From the NCBI GenBank assembly GCA_035644815.1, contig DASQNU010000240.1, positions 1 to 64,000 of the forward strand: 64,000 nucleotides of DNA. Reading direction: 5' to 3'. The DNA comes from Brevibacillus_F sp035644815 (GTDB lineage: Bacteria; Bacillota; Bacilli; Brevibacillales; Brevibacillaceae). This document shows positions 33,078 through 41,662 of the stretch, one piece after another (position 1 is the first letter of the stretch; every line of letters starts with the position of its first letter). Below the pieces are notes generated by a model, which worked only from the letters and a program-made list of their open reading frames with translations, did not search any database and had not been told where the DNA came from. Position numbers and translations under genes: made by a program.

Positions 33078-34205
33078 CTATGTTTTGTTCAGATCGCATC
33101 GACCTGAAGAATGGTCCACTGTGATCACACCGAGCTCATCCACTAGGCGCTGGTTCTCCTCCCGAGTACGCACTGCGATCCGGAAATGATTCACCGTAAG
33201 ACCTGGATACTGCGAACAATCGCGGATCAGGATTCCTTTTTTTCCTAATAGCCGCTGCAGCTCCCCTGCGGGCAAGCTGGCTGGACTGCGTACCAGCAAA
33301 AAGTTGGCTTCTCCGTCCCATACCTGCCAACCGAGAGAGTTACGGATCCGCTCCTGTAACCAGCCACGCTCTTCAGCCACCCATTGCCGAGTAGAAGCTG
33401 CAAATTCCGTTTCCTGCATACAGACTTCCCCCGCAAGCAGGGCGAGTTGATTAACACTCCATGTTACCTGCTTGTTTTTCATGCGCTTCACCATCTCAGG
33501 ATGCGCGATGCTATATCCTAGACGTAGTCCGGGAATCGCGAACATCTTGGTCAGCGAGCGAATCAGAATCACCCTGGGAAAACGCCGAAGTTCCGTAAGT
33601 AAGGAAAACTGCCTATCCTCCGGTACAAAATCAAGGAAGGCCTCATCCACCACGAGAATCGTTCCTGTCTCATCCGTCCACTCGGCCATCTGCAGCCATT
33701 CCTCCCGCTCATACAACAAGCCGGTCGGATTGTTAGGAGAGCCGACAAAGATTAGGTCTGACTCAACGAAAAGCCTGTGCATTTGCTCCATCTCTGCCTG
33801 GTATCCATGTTCTTCCTTTCCGTAGATGGCCACCACCTCCGCGCAGAACTGACTGGCCAGCTGCGCATACTCGGAAAAGCAGGGATACACAACGCCAACC
33901 TTTGCCGGCTGCAGTGCCAGTATCGCGAGCGACATGCATTCCGCCGCCCCATTGCAAGGAAGCAGCCAGTCAGCCCCTAGCTGGAGCTTGGCTGCGAGAG
34001 CCTTTCGGAAGCTCCGGTGTGCTGGATCCGGGTAGTGAACAATCCCGCTCAGCGCTGACTGCAGTGTTTCCAGAAGCCGTACAGGAGGGCCAAGCGGATT
34101 GATATTTGCGCTGAAGTCTATCATTTCATGTGGTGCACGTTCGAAAAGTTCCGCTGCGGTTACCAGATCTCCGCCATGACCATACCGCTCGATCCCGGTC
34201 ATCAT
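33078..34205 (-). CDS. cobD: Threonine-phosphate decarboxylase (CobD-type aminotransferase fold)
   Basis: PLP enzyme that makes (R)-1-amino-2-propanol phosphate, the linker used by CbiB. The 375 residues start RYGHGGDLVTAAELF and include FSANINPLGPP, GAAECMSLAILALQP, GSPNNPTGLLYE, VDEAFLDFVPE and the PLP-lysine segment IRSLTKMFAIPGLRLGY. The start overlaps the cobO stop by one base (TGATG). Unlike the Salmonella enzyme there is no clear C-terminal zinc-binding extension. A histidinol-phosphate aminotransferase is the main alternative, made unlikely by context. Confidence 0.92.
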   Translation of the reverse strand: MMTGIERYGHGGDLVTAAELFERAPHEMIDFSANINPLGPPVRLLETLQSALSGIVHYPDPAHRSFRKALAAKLQLGADWLLPCNGAAECMSLAILALQPAKVGVVYPCFSEYAQLASQFCAEVVAIYGKEEHGYQAEMEQMHRLFVESDLIFVGSPNNPTGLLYEREEWLQMAEWTDETGTILVVDEAFLDFVPEDRQFSLLTELRRFPRVILIRSLTKMFAIPGLRLGYSIAHPEMVKRMKNKQVTWSVNQLALLAGEVCMQETEFAASTRQWVAEERGWLQERIRNSLGWQVWDGEANFLLVRSPASLPAGELQRLLGKKGILIRDCSQYPGLTVNHFRIAVRTREENQRLVDELGVITVDHSSGRCDLNKT

Positions 34206-34753
34206 CAGAACTCGATCCCCAGTACAGCTGGCACGCCTTCATCGTAATAGTGCTTGGCCGCCTTCATCTCTGTCACCAAGTCCGCTGCGTCAATCACTTC
34301 CTGCTTGGCGCTCCTGCCAGTGATCACCAGATGCATCCCCTGAGGACGGTCGTTAATCAGCTCCAGCACCTCGCCAAGCGGCAGGACATCCTCGATAGGA
34401 AAGCGGTCAATTGCAAGGGCGTTGTTCAGCTCGTCCAGAATCACCACATCGAATCCGCCGTTCATTACTTTCTCTTTCGTGAACTGCCATGCGCGTTGAA
34501 GAGCCTGCCTGTGTTCCTCGGGTGTCTTGGTCCATGTAAAGCCTACGCCTGTTTGATAAATCTCGATCCCCAATTGATCAAAGACGATCTTTTCACCATA
34601 GGTTCGCTCGGCGGATTTGATATATTGTATGACCAACACCCGTTTCCCGCGGCCTTTGGCACGTACGGCCAGTCCCAGCGCTGCCGTCGTTTTCCCTTTG
34701 CCATCGCCGGTATACACCAGGACGAGCCCGCGTTTCTTGTCTGGTTTTTGCAT
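34205..34753 (-). CDS. cobO: Cob(I)yrinic acid a,c-diamide adenosyltransferase (CobO/BtuR)
   Basis: Adds the 5'-deoxyadenosyl upper ligand to cob(I)alamin or corrinoid precursors. The P-loop near the N-terminus is VYTGDGKGKTTAALGLAVRA; other landmarks are VLVIQYIKSAERTYGE, FTWTKTPEEHRQALQRAW and DVVILDELNNALAI. At 182 residues it is of normal size. It is the first gene after riboswitch A and its terminator. Confidence 0.95.
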   Translation of the reverse strand: MQKPDKKRGLVLVYTGDGKGKTTAALGLAVRAKGRGKRVLVIQYIKSAERTYGEKIVFDQLGIEIYQTGVGFTWTKTPEEHRQALQRAWQFTKEKVMNGGFDVVILDELNNALAIDRFPIEDVLPLGEVLELINDRPQGMHLVITGRSAKQEVIDAADLVTEMKAAKHYYDEGVPAVLGIEF

Positions 34754-34806
34754 CCTTCCGTTCCCTCTTTCCGCACCCCTACCAGTGAGGTCGATTTATT
34801 GCCGCA

Positions 34807-34853
34807 AACAAAAAACGCCTTATTTTCCCAATTCCGAGCAGGAAAACAAAGCG
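34807..34853 (-). terminator. Expression-platform terminator of cobalamin riboswitch A
   Basis: CGCCTTATTTTCC (34816-34828) pairs imperfectly with GGAAAACAAAGCG (34841-34853); on the minus strand the stem ends in GTTTTTTGTTTG. It sits between aptamer and cobO. Confidence 0.75.
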
Positions 34854-34915
34854 TGAAAGGCACGACGGTCCTCACCTTTTCCTTTGACCCGAAGGAAAAA
34901 CAGTGTTACACAAAA

Positions 34916-35102
34916 TAGGCAGGTCTCCAGGCTCGAGGATCTTCGCATACCTTCTCCTTCCCGTCGCATATGAGCGACAGTGGATGGCGGAAAACCGTGA
35001 AGGACTACTCCCCTCTTACTGTGGCGGGACCGCGTTGGATTTGCACCAAACTTCCCTTTTAACCTCACCTGCGGGCATTGCTCGTCAAATGAGGACCTAT
35101 TT
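34916..35102 (-). ncRNA. Cobalamin (AdoCbl) riboswitch A, ahead of cobO
   Basis: On the minus strand the core reads AAGGGAAGTTTGGTGCAAATCC and GCGGTCCCGCCACAGTAAGA (the first shown with its 5' flank), and it closes with the B12 box AGCCTGGAGACCTGCC (34933-34918). The aptamer is followed by a terminator and the cobO-cobD-cobU-cobS-cobC-cbiZ-cbiB-phosphatase operon. Confidence 0.96.
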
Positions 35103-35122
35103 GCGATGTTATGCAATTTTTG

Positions 35123-35151
35123 TAAATACTAAATCCATTTCATTGTAACAA
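35123..35151 (-). promoter_or_regulatory. Candidate sigma-A promoter for riboswitch A
   Basis: Minus-strand TTGTTA (35151-35146), 17 bases, TATTTA (35128-35123), placed about 20 bases before the aptamer. The spacing is ideal; the hexamers are moderate matches. Confidence 0.5.
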
Positions 35152-35179
35152 GAGATGGAGAATATTCAAGTGAAAATTT

Positions 35180-36235
35180 TTACGAAAACACCTTTACACG
35201 ATTCCTTCCTTCTTGTTTCGCCTTATACAGCGCAGTATCAGCTCTACTAATCAATTGTCCGATTGACTCGCAAGAAGTAGAAACCTCAGAAGCAACACCT
35301 ATACTTAACGTAATTACGCTGCTCACCTTTGACGTTTTGTGCGGAATCATCAATGCTCTCACCCGCTCTATTACATTCTGGGCAAGTTGTACTGCACTTT
35401 CTTTGCTGGTATCAGGAAGGACTACTATAAATTCTTCCCCGCCATATCTAGCTACCATTTGTGCTGGATGTGTAAAGAAAGAACGAAGGGTCTGTGCTAC
35501 TTGTTTCAAACAGTCATCGCCTTTGATATGACCGTAAGTATCGTTATATTGTTTAAAATAATCCAGGTCCATCATCATGATTGTGAGAGGGGCACCACTT
35601 TTCGCAGATTTCTCCCATTGTATTTTAAGGAAATCTTCTAGCTCCCTACGATTGTATAGTTCTGTAAGGGCATCTTTGCTGCTTAGAAACCGTAGTTTTT
35701 GCAAAGCTTGATCGAGAAGGCGGTTCTTATAGCGTAATTCTATCTCCGTAACCACCCATTGACTAAACTCTTCAAGTAGATGCGTATTCGTATCATTCCA
35801 TTCCCTAGGCTGATAATCGATCAGGCATAAACTCCCTAGTGTATTACCGGTCTTCGTGCGCAGAGGGACTCCTGCGTAAAAGCGGACACCATAGTCCTGC
35901 ACAAGCGGGAGATCCTTAAAACGGTTGTCTTCCAACGCATTCGTGACAATAAACGGTTCACAATAGGTAACAACGTATTGGCAGAAAGACTCTTCTCGCT
36001 TTGTTGATCTAGTATTCTCCAGACCACCTGGAAGTCCGACACAGGATTTAAACCATTGCCGGTCTTCAGTCACGATCGAAATCAAGCATGTAGGAATGTG
36101 AAAAACTTGACTTACAATACTTGTTATCCGATCAAAGCATGTCTCAGGTAATGTGTCTGCTATATTGAGCTCCCGTAATTCCTGTATTCTTTCCTGTTCA
36201 GGACGGAACGAAGAGTCATTCTTGTTACTAAGCAT
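35180..36235 (-). CDS. GAF-GGDEF diguanylate cyclase
   Basis: Predicted c-di-GMP synthase in the cytoplasm. An N-terminal GAF domain (about 15-165; ICLISIVTEDRQWFKS-like, EESFCQYVVTYCEPFIVTNA, YAGVPLRTKTGNTLGSLCLI) is followed by a GGDEF domain (about 185-351) with DALTELYNRRELEDFL, MMDLDYFKQYNDTYGHIKGD and the active-site loop RYGGEEF. Both catalytic residues are intact, and no RXXD inhibitory site is obvious. The ATG at 36235 is 12-13 bases after AAGGAGG; an ATG at 36259 lacks a site. It is a monocistronic gene upstream of the B12 locus. Confidence 0.9.
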   Translation of the reverse strand: MLSNKNDSSFRPEQERIQELRELNIADTLPETCFDRITSIVSQVFHIPTCLISIVTEDRQWFKSCVGLPGGLENTRSTKREESFCQYVVTYCEPFIVTNALEDNRFKDLPLVQDYGVRFYAGVPLRTKTGNTLGSLCLIDYQPREWNDTNTHLLEEFSQWVVTEIELRYKNRLLDQALQKLRFLSSKDALTELYNRRELEDFLKIQWEKSAKSGAPLTIMMMDLDYFKQYNDTYGHIKGDDCLKQVAQTLRSFFTHPAQMVARYGGEEFIVVLPDTSKESAVQLAQNVIERVRALMIPHKTSKVSSVITLSIGVASEVSTSCESIGQLISRADTALYKAKQEGRNRVKVFS

Positions 36236-36364
36236 AAAGGTGTAAAAACCTCCTTGCATTTAGGGATCAAATTTTCAAATTACAATTTATTTCCCCCTAA
36301 TGAACATGCTGAAACGCTTAATCCCAAAATCGTATATTTGATGTATAGGTACAACTAGAGTTCC

Positions 36365-36400
36365 ATATAAAAAGACGCCCGGGCTTTATCCGAGCGCTTT
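36365..36400 (-). terminator. Terminator of the MFS gene
   Basis: GCGCTCGG and CCCGGGCG form a GC-rich stem on the minus strand, followed by TCTTTTTATATGG. It lies about 95 bases past the MFS stop. Confidence 0.65.
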
Positions 36401-36492
36401 TCAGTATGTTGGCCAATCCACAGGGAGATCGGAATTACGTGAACACCCAATAGTAACACTCGAACAGACTCGTCTGCAGATGGATTTTGCCA

Positions 36493-37719
36493 TTACATGA
36501 TGTTCGTTTTTTTTCCAATGATAACGGAACCACGATGACCCGTTGCCAATTTTGCCAATAGTACAGAAAGCACGAGTCCTAGCACTAAAAACCCCGCGAT
36601 GATGCTTACAACCCCACCCCATCCAAACGATGACCAAAACAACCCAGCAGTCGTTCCTCCAATACTGGAGCCCACATAGTAAAAGCATAGATAGAGTGAA
36701 GAAGCCTGAGCCTTGTTATGAGGAGCGCGTCGTCCCACCCAACCGCTAGCAATGGAATGACCCCCGAAGAAGCCAAACGTCATGATCGGCAACCCCAGTA
36801 TCTTTATCCATAGGTTGCTATCCAATGTCAAGCAGGTGCCTGCAAATGTAATCAATAAAGAGAGTGCCATTACTTTATGTTGCCCGTGTTTCCTTGCCAT
36901 CTTCGCGACCCACACGGAACTATACATCCCGACAAGGTAGACGAGGAAAATCCATCCAACAAGTGTCTGACTAAGTGAGTAAGGCGGTGCGGTTAGTACA
37001 TATCCTATGTAATTAAACAACGCAGCATTGCTAGCTAAGAGAAGAAATCCAATACTATACAATAGAAAGAGGATAGGATCCTTCAAATGACTGACCAAGG
37101 CGGTAAACAGCATACCGATTTTCGGCGAACGAGGAATAAAATTTTGGGAATTCGGCAAATAGACAAAAAATATCAGACAAGCAAGTATGCTGATGAAGCT
37201 AATCGTACCCAGTGCCACGTGCCAGTTGAACATGTCCGTTAGCATGCCGGAGAAAATTCGACCTGCTACAGCTCCGAGAGAATTTCCACTAATATAGAGC
37301 CCCATCGCTATGCCTAGACTTTCCGGCTCCATCTCCTCACTCAGATAGGCCATGGCAATAGAAGGAAGTCCGCCCAAAGCAAATCCCTGAATCACTCGGA
37401 AAACTAGCATAAATTCATACGTTGGACTGATTGCAGTCAGAATGGACAAGATCGAGGCTGCAATCATGGACATCATCATTACGCGTTTGCGGCCCCAAAT
37501 CTCTGATAATGAACCAAACAACAGCATGCCAATTGCCAAAGATATGGTAGTCACCGAAAGTGACAGACTTGCCAATGTTGGCGATATGTGAAATTCTTTT
37601 GTGAATTCGGGCATCAATGGTTGTGTACTGTACAATATCGCAAATGTGTTGAACCCTGCCGCAAAGAAGGCGATATTTGATTTTCGAAAAGCGTGTGAAC
37701 CTTGTGTGATATAACCCAT
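36493..37719 (-). CDS. MFS transporter (YnfM-type)
   Basis: Major facilitator of 408 residues with twelve predicted helices. The loop 2-3 signature is GSLSEIWGRKRVMMMSM and helix 4 has VFRVIQGFALGGLPSIAMAYL. Similar proteins are putative drug or metabolite exporters. The ATG at 37719 follows GGGAGG. It is divergent from a LysR gene with 141 bases between, so it is the probable target of that regulator. Confidence 0.92.
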   Translation of the reverse strand: MGYITQGSHAFRKSNIAFFAAGFNTFAILYSTQPLMPEFTKEFHISPTLASLSLSVTTISLAIGMLLFGSLSEIWGRKRVMMMSMIAASILSILTAISPTYEFMLVFRVIQGFALGGLPSIAMAYLSEEMEPESLGIAMGLYISGNSLGAVAGRIFSGMLTDMFNWHVALGTISFISILACLIFFVYLPNSQNFIPRSPKIGMLFTALVSHLKDPILFLLYSIGFLLLASNAALFNYIGYVLTAPPYSLSQTLVGWIFLVYLVGMYSSVWVAKMARKHGQHKVMALSLLITFAGTCLTLDSNLWIKILGLPIMTFGFFGGHSIASGWVGRRAPHNKAQASSLYLCFYYVGSSIGGTTAGLFWSSFGWGGVVSIIAGFLVLGLVLSVLLAKLATGHRGSVIIGKKTNIM

Positions 37720-37782
37720 GCTGAAGGATACCTCCCATACGCTCTGTTCACACTTTTATACTATCACCGGCCATTCATGATG

Positions 37783-37796
37783 TATAATTGATTATA
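37783..37796. promoter_or_regulatory. Palindromic TATAAT-TG-ATTATA site between MFS and lysR
   Basis: The 14-base sequence TATAATTGATTATA is a 6-bp inverted repeat with the T-N11-A form of LysR boxes, in the divergent promoter region. It could equally be a promoter -10 element on either strand. Confidence 0.45.
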
Positions 37797-37860
37797 ATTA
37801 TGCGTTTCATGCACACAGGTAATAGATCGTCGCTATTTTCCCATGACGGAGGATTCATAC

Positions 37861-38745
37861 ATGGAGTGGCAACAACTCGAATACTTTCAAACTTTGGCTC
37901 GCCTGCAGCACGTTACTCGAGCGGCAGAATTCTTGTCTATTTCCCAGCCGGCACTGAGTCGTTCCATCGCTCGACTGGAAGAGGAACTGGGTGTCCCTCT
38001 ATTTACACGTCAAGGCCGTACCATCATGCTTAACCGCTATGGCAAGCTTTTCTTGCATCGAGTAGACAGAATTTTGGCGGAATTTCATAATGGCAAACAA
38101 GAGCTTCACGATCTGGTACATCCCGAACATGGTGAGGTTGCGTTAGGATTTTTGCATACACTCGGGACCAGCATCATTCCTGATTTGATTGGTACTTTTC
38201 GTACGCTCTCTCCGTCCATCCGCTTTCAATTAATTCAAAATCACAGTTATTCATTGTTAGACCACATGAACGAAGGAGAGTTAGATCTTTGTCTGATTGC
38301 AGAGCCGACTGAAACAAAAATGCATATTCAATGGGTGCCTCTATGGACCGAAGAAATTTTTGCCATACTTCCCCCATGGCATCCTTTGGCGGAATGCAAA
38401 AGCATTATGCTGGAAGAAATCGCGGATGAATCTTTCATTTTTTTAAAGAAGGGATATGCGCTACGTGAGACAACCGATCGTTTATTCCGGCAATTAGGAA
38501 TTAACCCAAAGGTCACGTTTGAAGGAGAGGAAGTCGCTACTGTCGCGGGTCTAGTAGGTGCTGGATTGGGTGTTTCCCTCCTCCCCGATGTAGGAATGGA
38601 CAAGTCGAAAACCGTGCAAATTCATGTTCGGCAGCCGAAATGCAATCGTGTCATTGGGATGGCTTTTATTGAGGAACGGTACTTGTCTCCTGCTGCCTTA
38701 CAATTCAAAGCGTTTGTGATGGAGCATTTTGGTAAAATAAAATGA
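37861..38745 (+). CDS. LysR family transcriptional regulator
   Basis: A 294-residue LysR protein with helix-turn-helix HVTRAAEFLSISQPALSRSI and an effector domain containing VALGFLHTLGTSIIPDLIGT and TVAGLVGAGLGVSLLPDVG, close to the GltC/CynR-like group. The ATG at 37861 follows GGAGG by 8 bases; the longer ATG at 37843 has no site. It probably controls the divergent MFS gene and itself. Confidence 0.93.
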   Translation: MEWQQLEYFQTLARLQHVTRAAEFLSISQPALSRSIARLEEELGVPLFTRQGRTIMLNRYGKLFLHRVDRILAEFHNGKQELHDLVHPEHGEVALGFLHTLGTSIIPDLIGTFRTLSPSIRFQLIQNHSYSLLDHMNEGELDLCLIAEPTETKMHIQWVPLWTEEIFAILPPWHPLAECKSIMLEEIADESFIFLKKGYALRETTDRLFRQLGINPKVTFEGEEVATVAGLVGAGLGVSLLPDVGMDKSKTVQIHVRQPKCNRVIGMAFIEERYLSPAALQFKAFVMEHFGKIK

Positions 38746-38785
38746 TCATGTAGTTGAGCTTTTTGAATCGAATGATTACAAAAAA

Positions 38786-38830
38786 ATCAGCGGCAGTCTA
38801 GGAAGGATAAGGTCCTAGATTGCCGCTGAT
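38786..38830. terminator. Bidirectional hairpin terminator
   Basis: ATCAGCGGCAGTCTAGGA (38786-38803) pairs with TCCTAGATTGCCGCTGAT (38813-38830) with a single G-T pair. On the minus strand it is followed by TTTTTTT. It separates convergent lysR and the DUF4180 gene and closely resembles the hairpin at 4199-4247. Confidence 0.85.
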
Positions 38831-38846
38831 ATGTTCATAACGTATC

Positions 38847-39221
38847 TTATCGGAAGTTGTGAAGAGCATGAAGGGCTTCCTCTTTATCTGCTAAAAAGAA
38901 TACATGCTTTCCGTTATTACATTCATAAATAAAATCCTTTAGACTCTTACTGTTGTATATATCAAATTTTCCAACAATCGCTAGTTTCACATGATAGTTC
39001 ACAAATTTTTGTAATATTTCACCTGCCAGTTTCGTTCTTAACTCGAAGAACTCCTCCGGTAGGTTCGTTTGGAAAATGATCATTTTATTACATTCATAGT
39101 TATAAGAAACCGAAGCTATTAGATCCAATGCATCTTGAATATCGCGAATCAATAGTTCAGAACTCTCTATAATCGCAACCTTTGAGTCCCCGTTTTGGTC
39201 GACTGTTATATTCACTCTCAC
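38847..39221 (-). CDS. DUF4180 domain-containing protein
   Basis: A 124-residue cytoplasmic protein of unknown function. It matches the DUF4180 pattern by eye: an N-terminal beta-rich part (VAIIESSELLIRDIQDALDL), YECNKMIIFQTNLPEEFFEL, LAGEILQKFVNYHVKLAIVG and SKSLKDFIYECNNGKHVFFL. The central Asn/Cys segment and the conserved NY...KLAIVG core are intact. The ATG at 39221 is the natural start. It follows an MFS gene by 80 bases and ends at a strong terminator. Confidence 0.85.
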   Translation of the reverse strand: MRVNITVDQNGDSKVAIIESSELLIRDIQDALDLIASVSYNYECNKMIIFQTNLPEEFFELRTKLAGEILQKFVNYHVKLAIVGKFDIYNSKSLKDFIYECNNGKHVFFLADKEEALHALHNFR

Positions 39222-39301
39222 TCCACCTTATCGCAAAATTGTATTTTTTGACTCTACTGACATCCCAATATTCATTTTTTACAAGCTCTACGTAACAGGC
39301 A

Positions 39302-40453
39302 TTACCCCTCCATTGTGCCCATATTTCTCGACAATCTCGATTGAATAAGGACAAAAACCAAAGTGGAGATGGCAACCGACACTGCACAAACTACAAACAA
39401 CATAGCGTATCCCGTATGCTGTGAGACCCATCCCAACATTATCGACCCGATTCCGATGCCAAGATCAAACGCGGTCAAGAATGATGCGTTGGCGACTCCC
39501 TTTTTGCCTGGAGGAACCAAGCGCAAATTCAACGCTTGTAGAGCTGGTTGTGCTGAACCAAACCCGATCCCGTAAAGGACAGCGGCGATAATAACAGAGA
39601 TCAATCCACTCGAAAAGCTCAGCACTACCAGTGACAAAATCGTAACGATAAGGGACGGAACAATCACAAAGCCCTCCCCCATTCGATCTGAGAGCTTCCC
39701 TGCAATCGGTCGCGCGAGCGTTAATGACAAGGCATAAACCAAGAAAAAGGTTCCAGGATTGATCTGAATGGATACCGCGTATAAAGGCAAAAAGGTCGTG
39801 ATGCCCCCGTACGCAACCGCCAGAAAGAAAAGGCAAATCGTGACGGGAAGGACCGATTTATCGAATAATTCAATTCTTCCCGTTGCTGCTTTTGGCTGGT
39901 CCGGGATGCGGGTCGCATATACCAACAAGAACGCTGCAGCGGATAGGCCTGTCGCCACTAAAAAAATGGCATGGAAGGACCCGTTTTGCAACACCCATAC
40001 ACCCAACATAGGACCTGTTGCCATGGCGACTGTCATCGCAAGACCAAACCAACCCATACCTTCTCCCCTTCGTGATTCCGGAATCATATCCGTAACGGAA
40101 GTAATGACTGCAGTTGTAGAGAAAGCCCAACTTGCACCATGAAGCACACGCAGTACCAGCAAACTCATCATGCCGCCAACCCAGTCGTACAGATACATCG
40201 ACAGGATAAATAGGAGAAGTCCGCCAATCATAAACGGCCTTCTCCCATATCGATCCAACAGTCCCCCTACAAGTGGACGGAAAATCACCGCTGTTAACGT
40301 AAAAGCACCTGCCGCCAATCCCACTTCTGACTCGCTTCCGCCGATTTCTTTTATAAAAAGCGGCATAGTGGGCAGCAACAAATAAAACCCTATAAAAAGG
40401 ATCAACATTCCTAACGTCATTTGGATAAAGGGCTTCGTCCATATTCGATCCAT
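39302..40453 (-). CDS. MFS transporter
   Basis: A 383-residue, twelve-helix major facilitator, with GGLLDRYGRRPFMIGGLLLF in loop 2-3 and LRVLHGASWAFSTTAVITSV in helix 4. The upstream PadR-type repressor gene ends 37 bases before it, an arrangement typical of drug-efflux operons under PadR control. The substrate is unknown. Confidence 0.92.
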   Translation of the reverse strand: MDRIWTKPFIQMTLGMLILFIGFYLLLPTMPLFIKEIGGSESEVGLAAGAFTLTAVIFRPLVGGLLDRYGRRPFMIGGLLLFILSMYLYDWVGGMMSLLVLRVLHGASWAFSTTAVITSVTDMIPESRRGEGMGWFGLAMTVAMATGPMLGVWVLQNGSFHAIFLVATGLSAAAFLLVYATRIPDQPKAATGRIELFDKSVLPVTICLFFLAVAYGGITTFLPLYAVSIQINPGTFFLVYALSLTLARPIAGKLSDRMGEGFVIVPSLIVTILSLVVLSFSSGLISVIIAAVLYGIGFGSAQPALQALNLRLVPPGKKGVANASFLTAFDLGIGIGSIMLGWVSQHTGYAMLFVVCAVSVAISTLVFVLIQSRLSRNMGTMEG

Positions 40454-40490
40454 GTTATCCTCCTAACCGGCACACCCAATGTGCCCATAC

Positions 40491-41042
40491 TTAGTCTTCC
40501 TGTGCCCGTATTCGTTCTATTTCTTCCTTCACCCACTGGATTTCAACCTCGGCAAGTCGTAAACGATGGTCAAATACCCGTAACAGTTGGACACGTTGCT
40601 TTTCAGGTTCCGGCTTGGTGGATAAGAGAACATTTTCAAAGTTTGAAACAGCCTCGTGGTTCTCCTCCAGAATCTGCAGATATTGATGAAGGCATTCCAG
40701 GCGTATTTCTTTGGGAACGTACTGAAAATACACCATTTTAAAGCGAAACGTAAGTTGTGTCTCGATATCCAAGGTTGAATCAAACGGTGATGTCATCAAC
40801 TCCAGGAATCGATCAGCACCGGATTTTGTGATTCCGTATATTTTTCTGGTTCGACCTCCTATCGTTTCCTCCTCGAATCGCAAATGGATCCACCCTTCTT
40901 CCGTCATACGGGATAACAATGGATACAATGTTCCCGGGCTAATCTTCCGTCCAAGCCCAACCGAATTTTTTAGAACATCCAGCAGCATATAGCCGTGTTT
41001 CTCACCCGTCATCAGCTCACCCAGGATAAATAATTCGTACAA
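40491..41042 (-). CDS. PadR family transcriptional regulator
   Basis: A 183-residue repressor with the PadR winged helix: LFILGELMTGEKHGYMLLD, RKISPGTLYPLLSRMTEEGW and RKIYGITKSGADRFLEL, and a long C-terminal dimerisation helix (VSNFENVL... to VKEEIERIRAQ). It starts with TTG at 41042, 8 bases after GGTGGTG. It leads the MFS gene in one operon. Repeated AT-rich motifs upstream (41077-41118) are likely operators for autoregulation. Confidence 0.9.
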   Translation of the reverse strand: MYELFILGELMTGEKHGYMLLDVLKNSVGLGRKISPGTLYPLLSRMTEEGWIHLRFEEETIGGRTRKIYGITKSGADRFLELMTSPFDSTLDIETQLTFRFKMVYFQYVPKEIRLECLHQYLQILEENHEAVSNFENVLLSTKPEPEKQRVQLLRVFDHRLRLAEVEIQWVKEEIERIRAQED

Positions 41043-41076
41043 TCCACATTCACCACCTTTCTACATATGTCGTTCC

Positions 41077-41118
41077 GATATATATGTATATAATATGTCA
41101 ACTCGATATATGTGTACA
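41077..41118. promoter_or_regulatory. Direct repeats upstream of padR, probable operator
   Basis: CGATATATATGTAT (41077-41090) and CGATATATGTGTAC (41105-41118) recur 28 bases apart in the padR promoter region. PadR repressors often bind ATGT/ACAT motifs of this kind. Confidence 0.5.
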
Positions 41119-41146
41119 TATTTTTTTGCTAAAATTTGAGCATCGA

Positions 41147-41186
41147 AAAAAAACAGCCACGAAAATCGTGACTGCTGCTGTTTTTA
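41147..41186 (-). terminator. Terminator of the arsR-acr3-arsC operon
   Basis: AAACAGC and GCTGTTT frame an inner CACGA/TCGTG hairpin. The minus strand continues TTTTTTTT. It lies about 20 bases past the arsC stop. Confidence 0.8.
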
Positions 41187-41206
41187 CATATGATGCGAAT
41201 ACTCTT

Positions 41207-41632
41207 TTACTTACCTTCCCGAATGAATGCTTCCATACGGTTTTTAATCGAATCTCGAACGGTACGGAAGCTATTCATGATTTCTTCTTCCGTTCCAGTT
41301 GCTTTTGCTGGGTCATCGAATCCCCAATGCCATCTTTCCGCCTTATCGTTATTTACAACTGGGCAGTTATCGTTTGCATGACCGCATAAGGTAATAATGT
41401 AATCCGCTTTCCTTAATATTTCAGGGTCAATGACATCGGAAGTGTGATGGCTAATATCTACTCCTGCTTCCCTCATGACTTCAACCGCTCGCGGATTTAA
41501 CCCATGTGCTTCTAAGCCTGCGCTTTTCACTTCATACTTGTCGCTACCCCGTGCATGTAAAAATCCGTGAGCCATCTGACTTCTGCAAGAATTCCCTGTG
41601 CAAAGAAAATACACTAATTTTTTGTTGTCCAT
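41207..41632 (-). CDS. arsC: Arsenate reductase, thioredoxin-coupled
   Basis: Reduces As(V) to As(III) by the low-molecular-weight phosphatase fold mechanism. The P-loop is FLCTGNSCRSQMA with Cys11 and Arg17, and the redox pair Cys83 and Cys90 is in TLCGHANDNC, as in Bacillus/Staphylococcus ArsC. At 141 residues it is of normal length. It follows acr3 by 30 bases and ends the operon. Confidence 0.96.
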   Translation of the reverse strand: MDNKKLVYFLCTGNSCRSQMAHGFLHARGSDKYEVKSAGLEAHGLNPRAVEVMREAGVDISHHTSDVIDPEILRKADYIITLCGHANDNCPVVNNDKAERWHWGFDDPAKATGTEEEIMNSFRTVRDSIKNRMEAFIREGK

Positions 41633-41662
41633 GTTCGATCTCCTTTTCTTCTCAAACGACGA

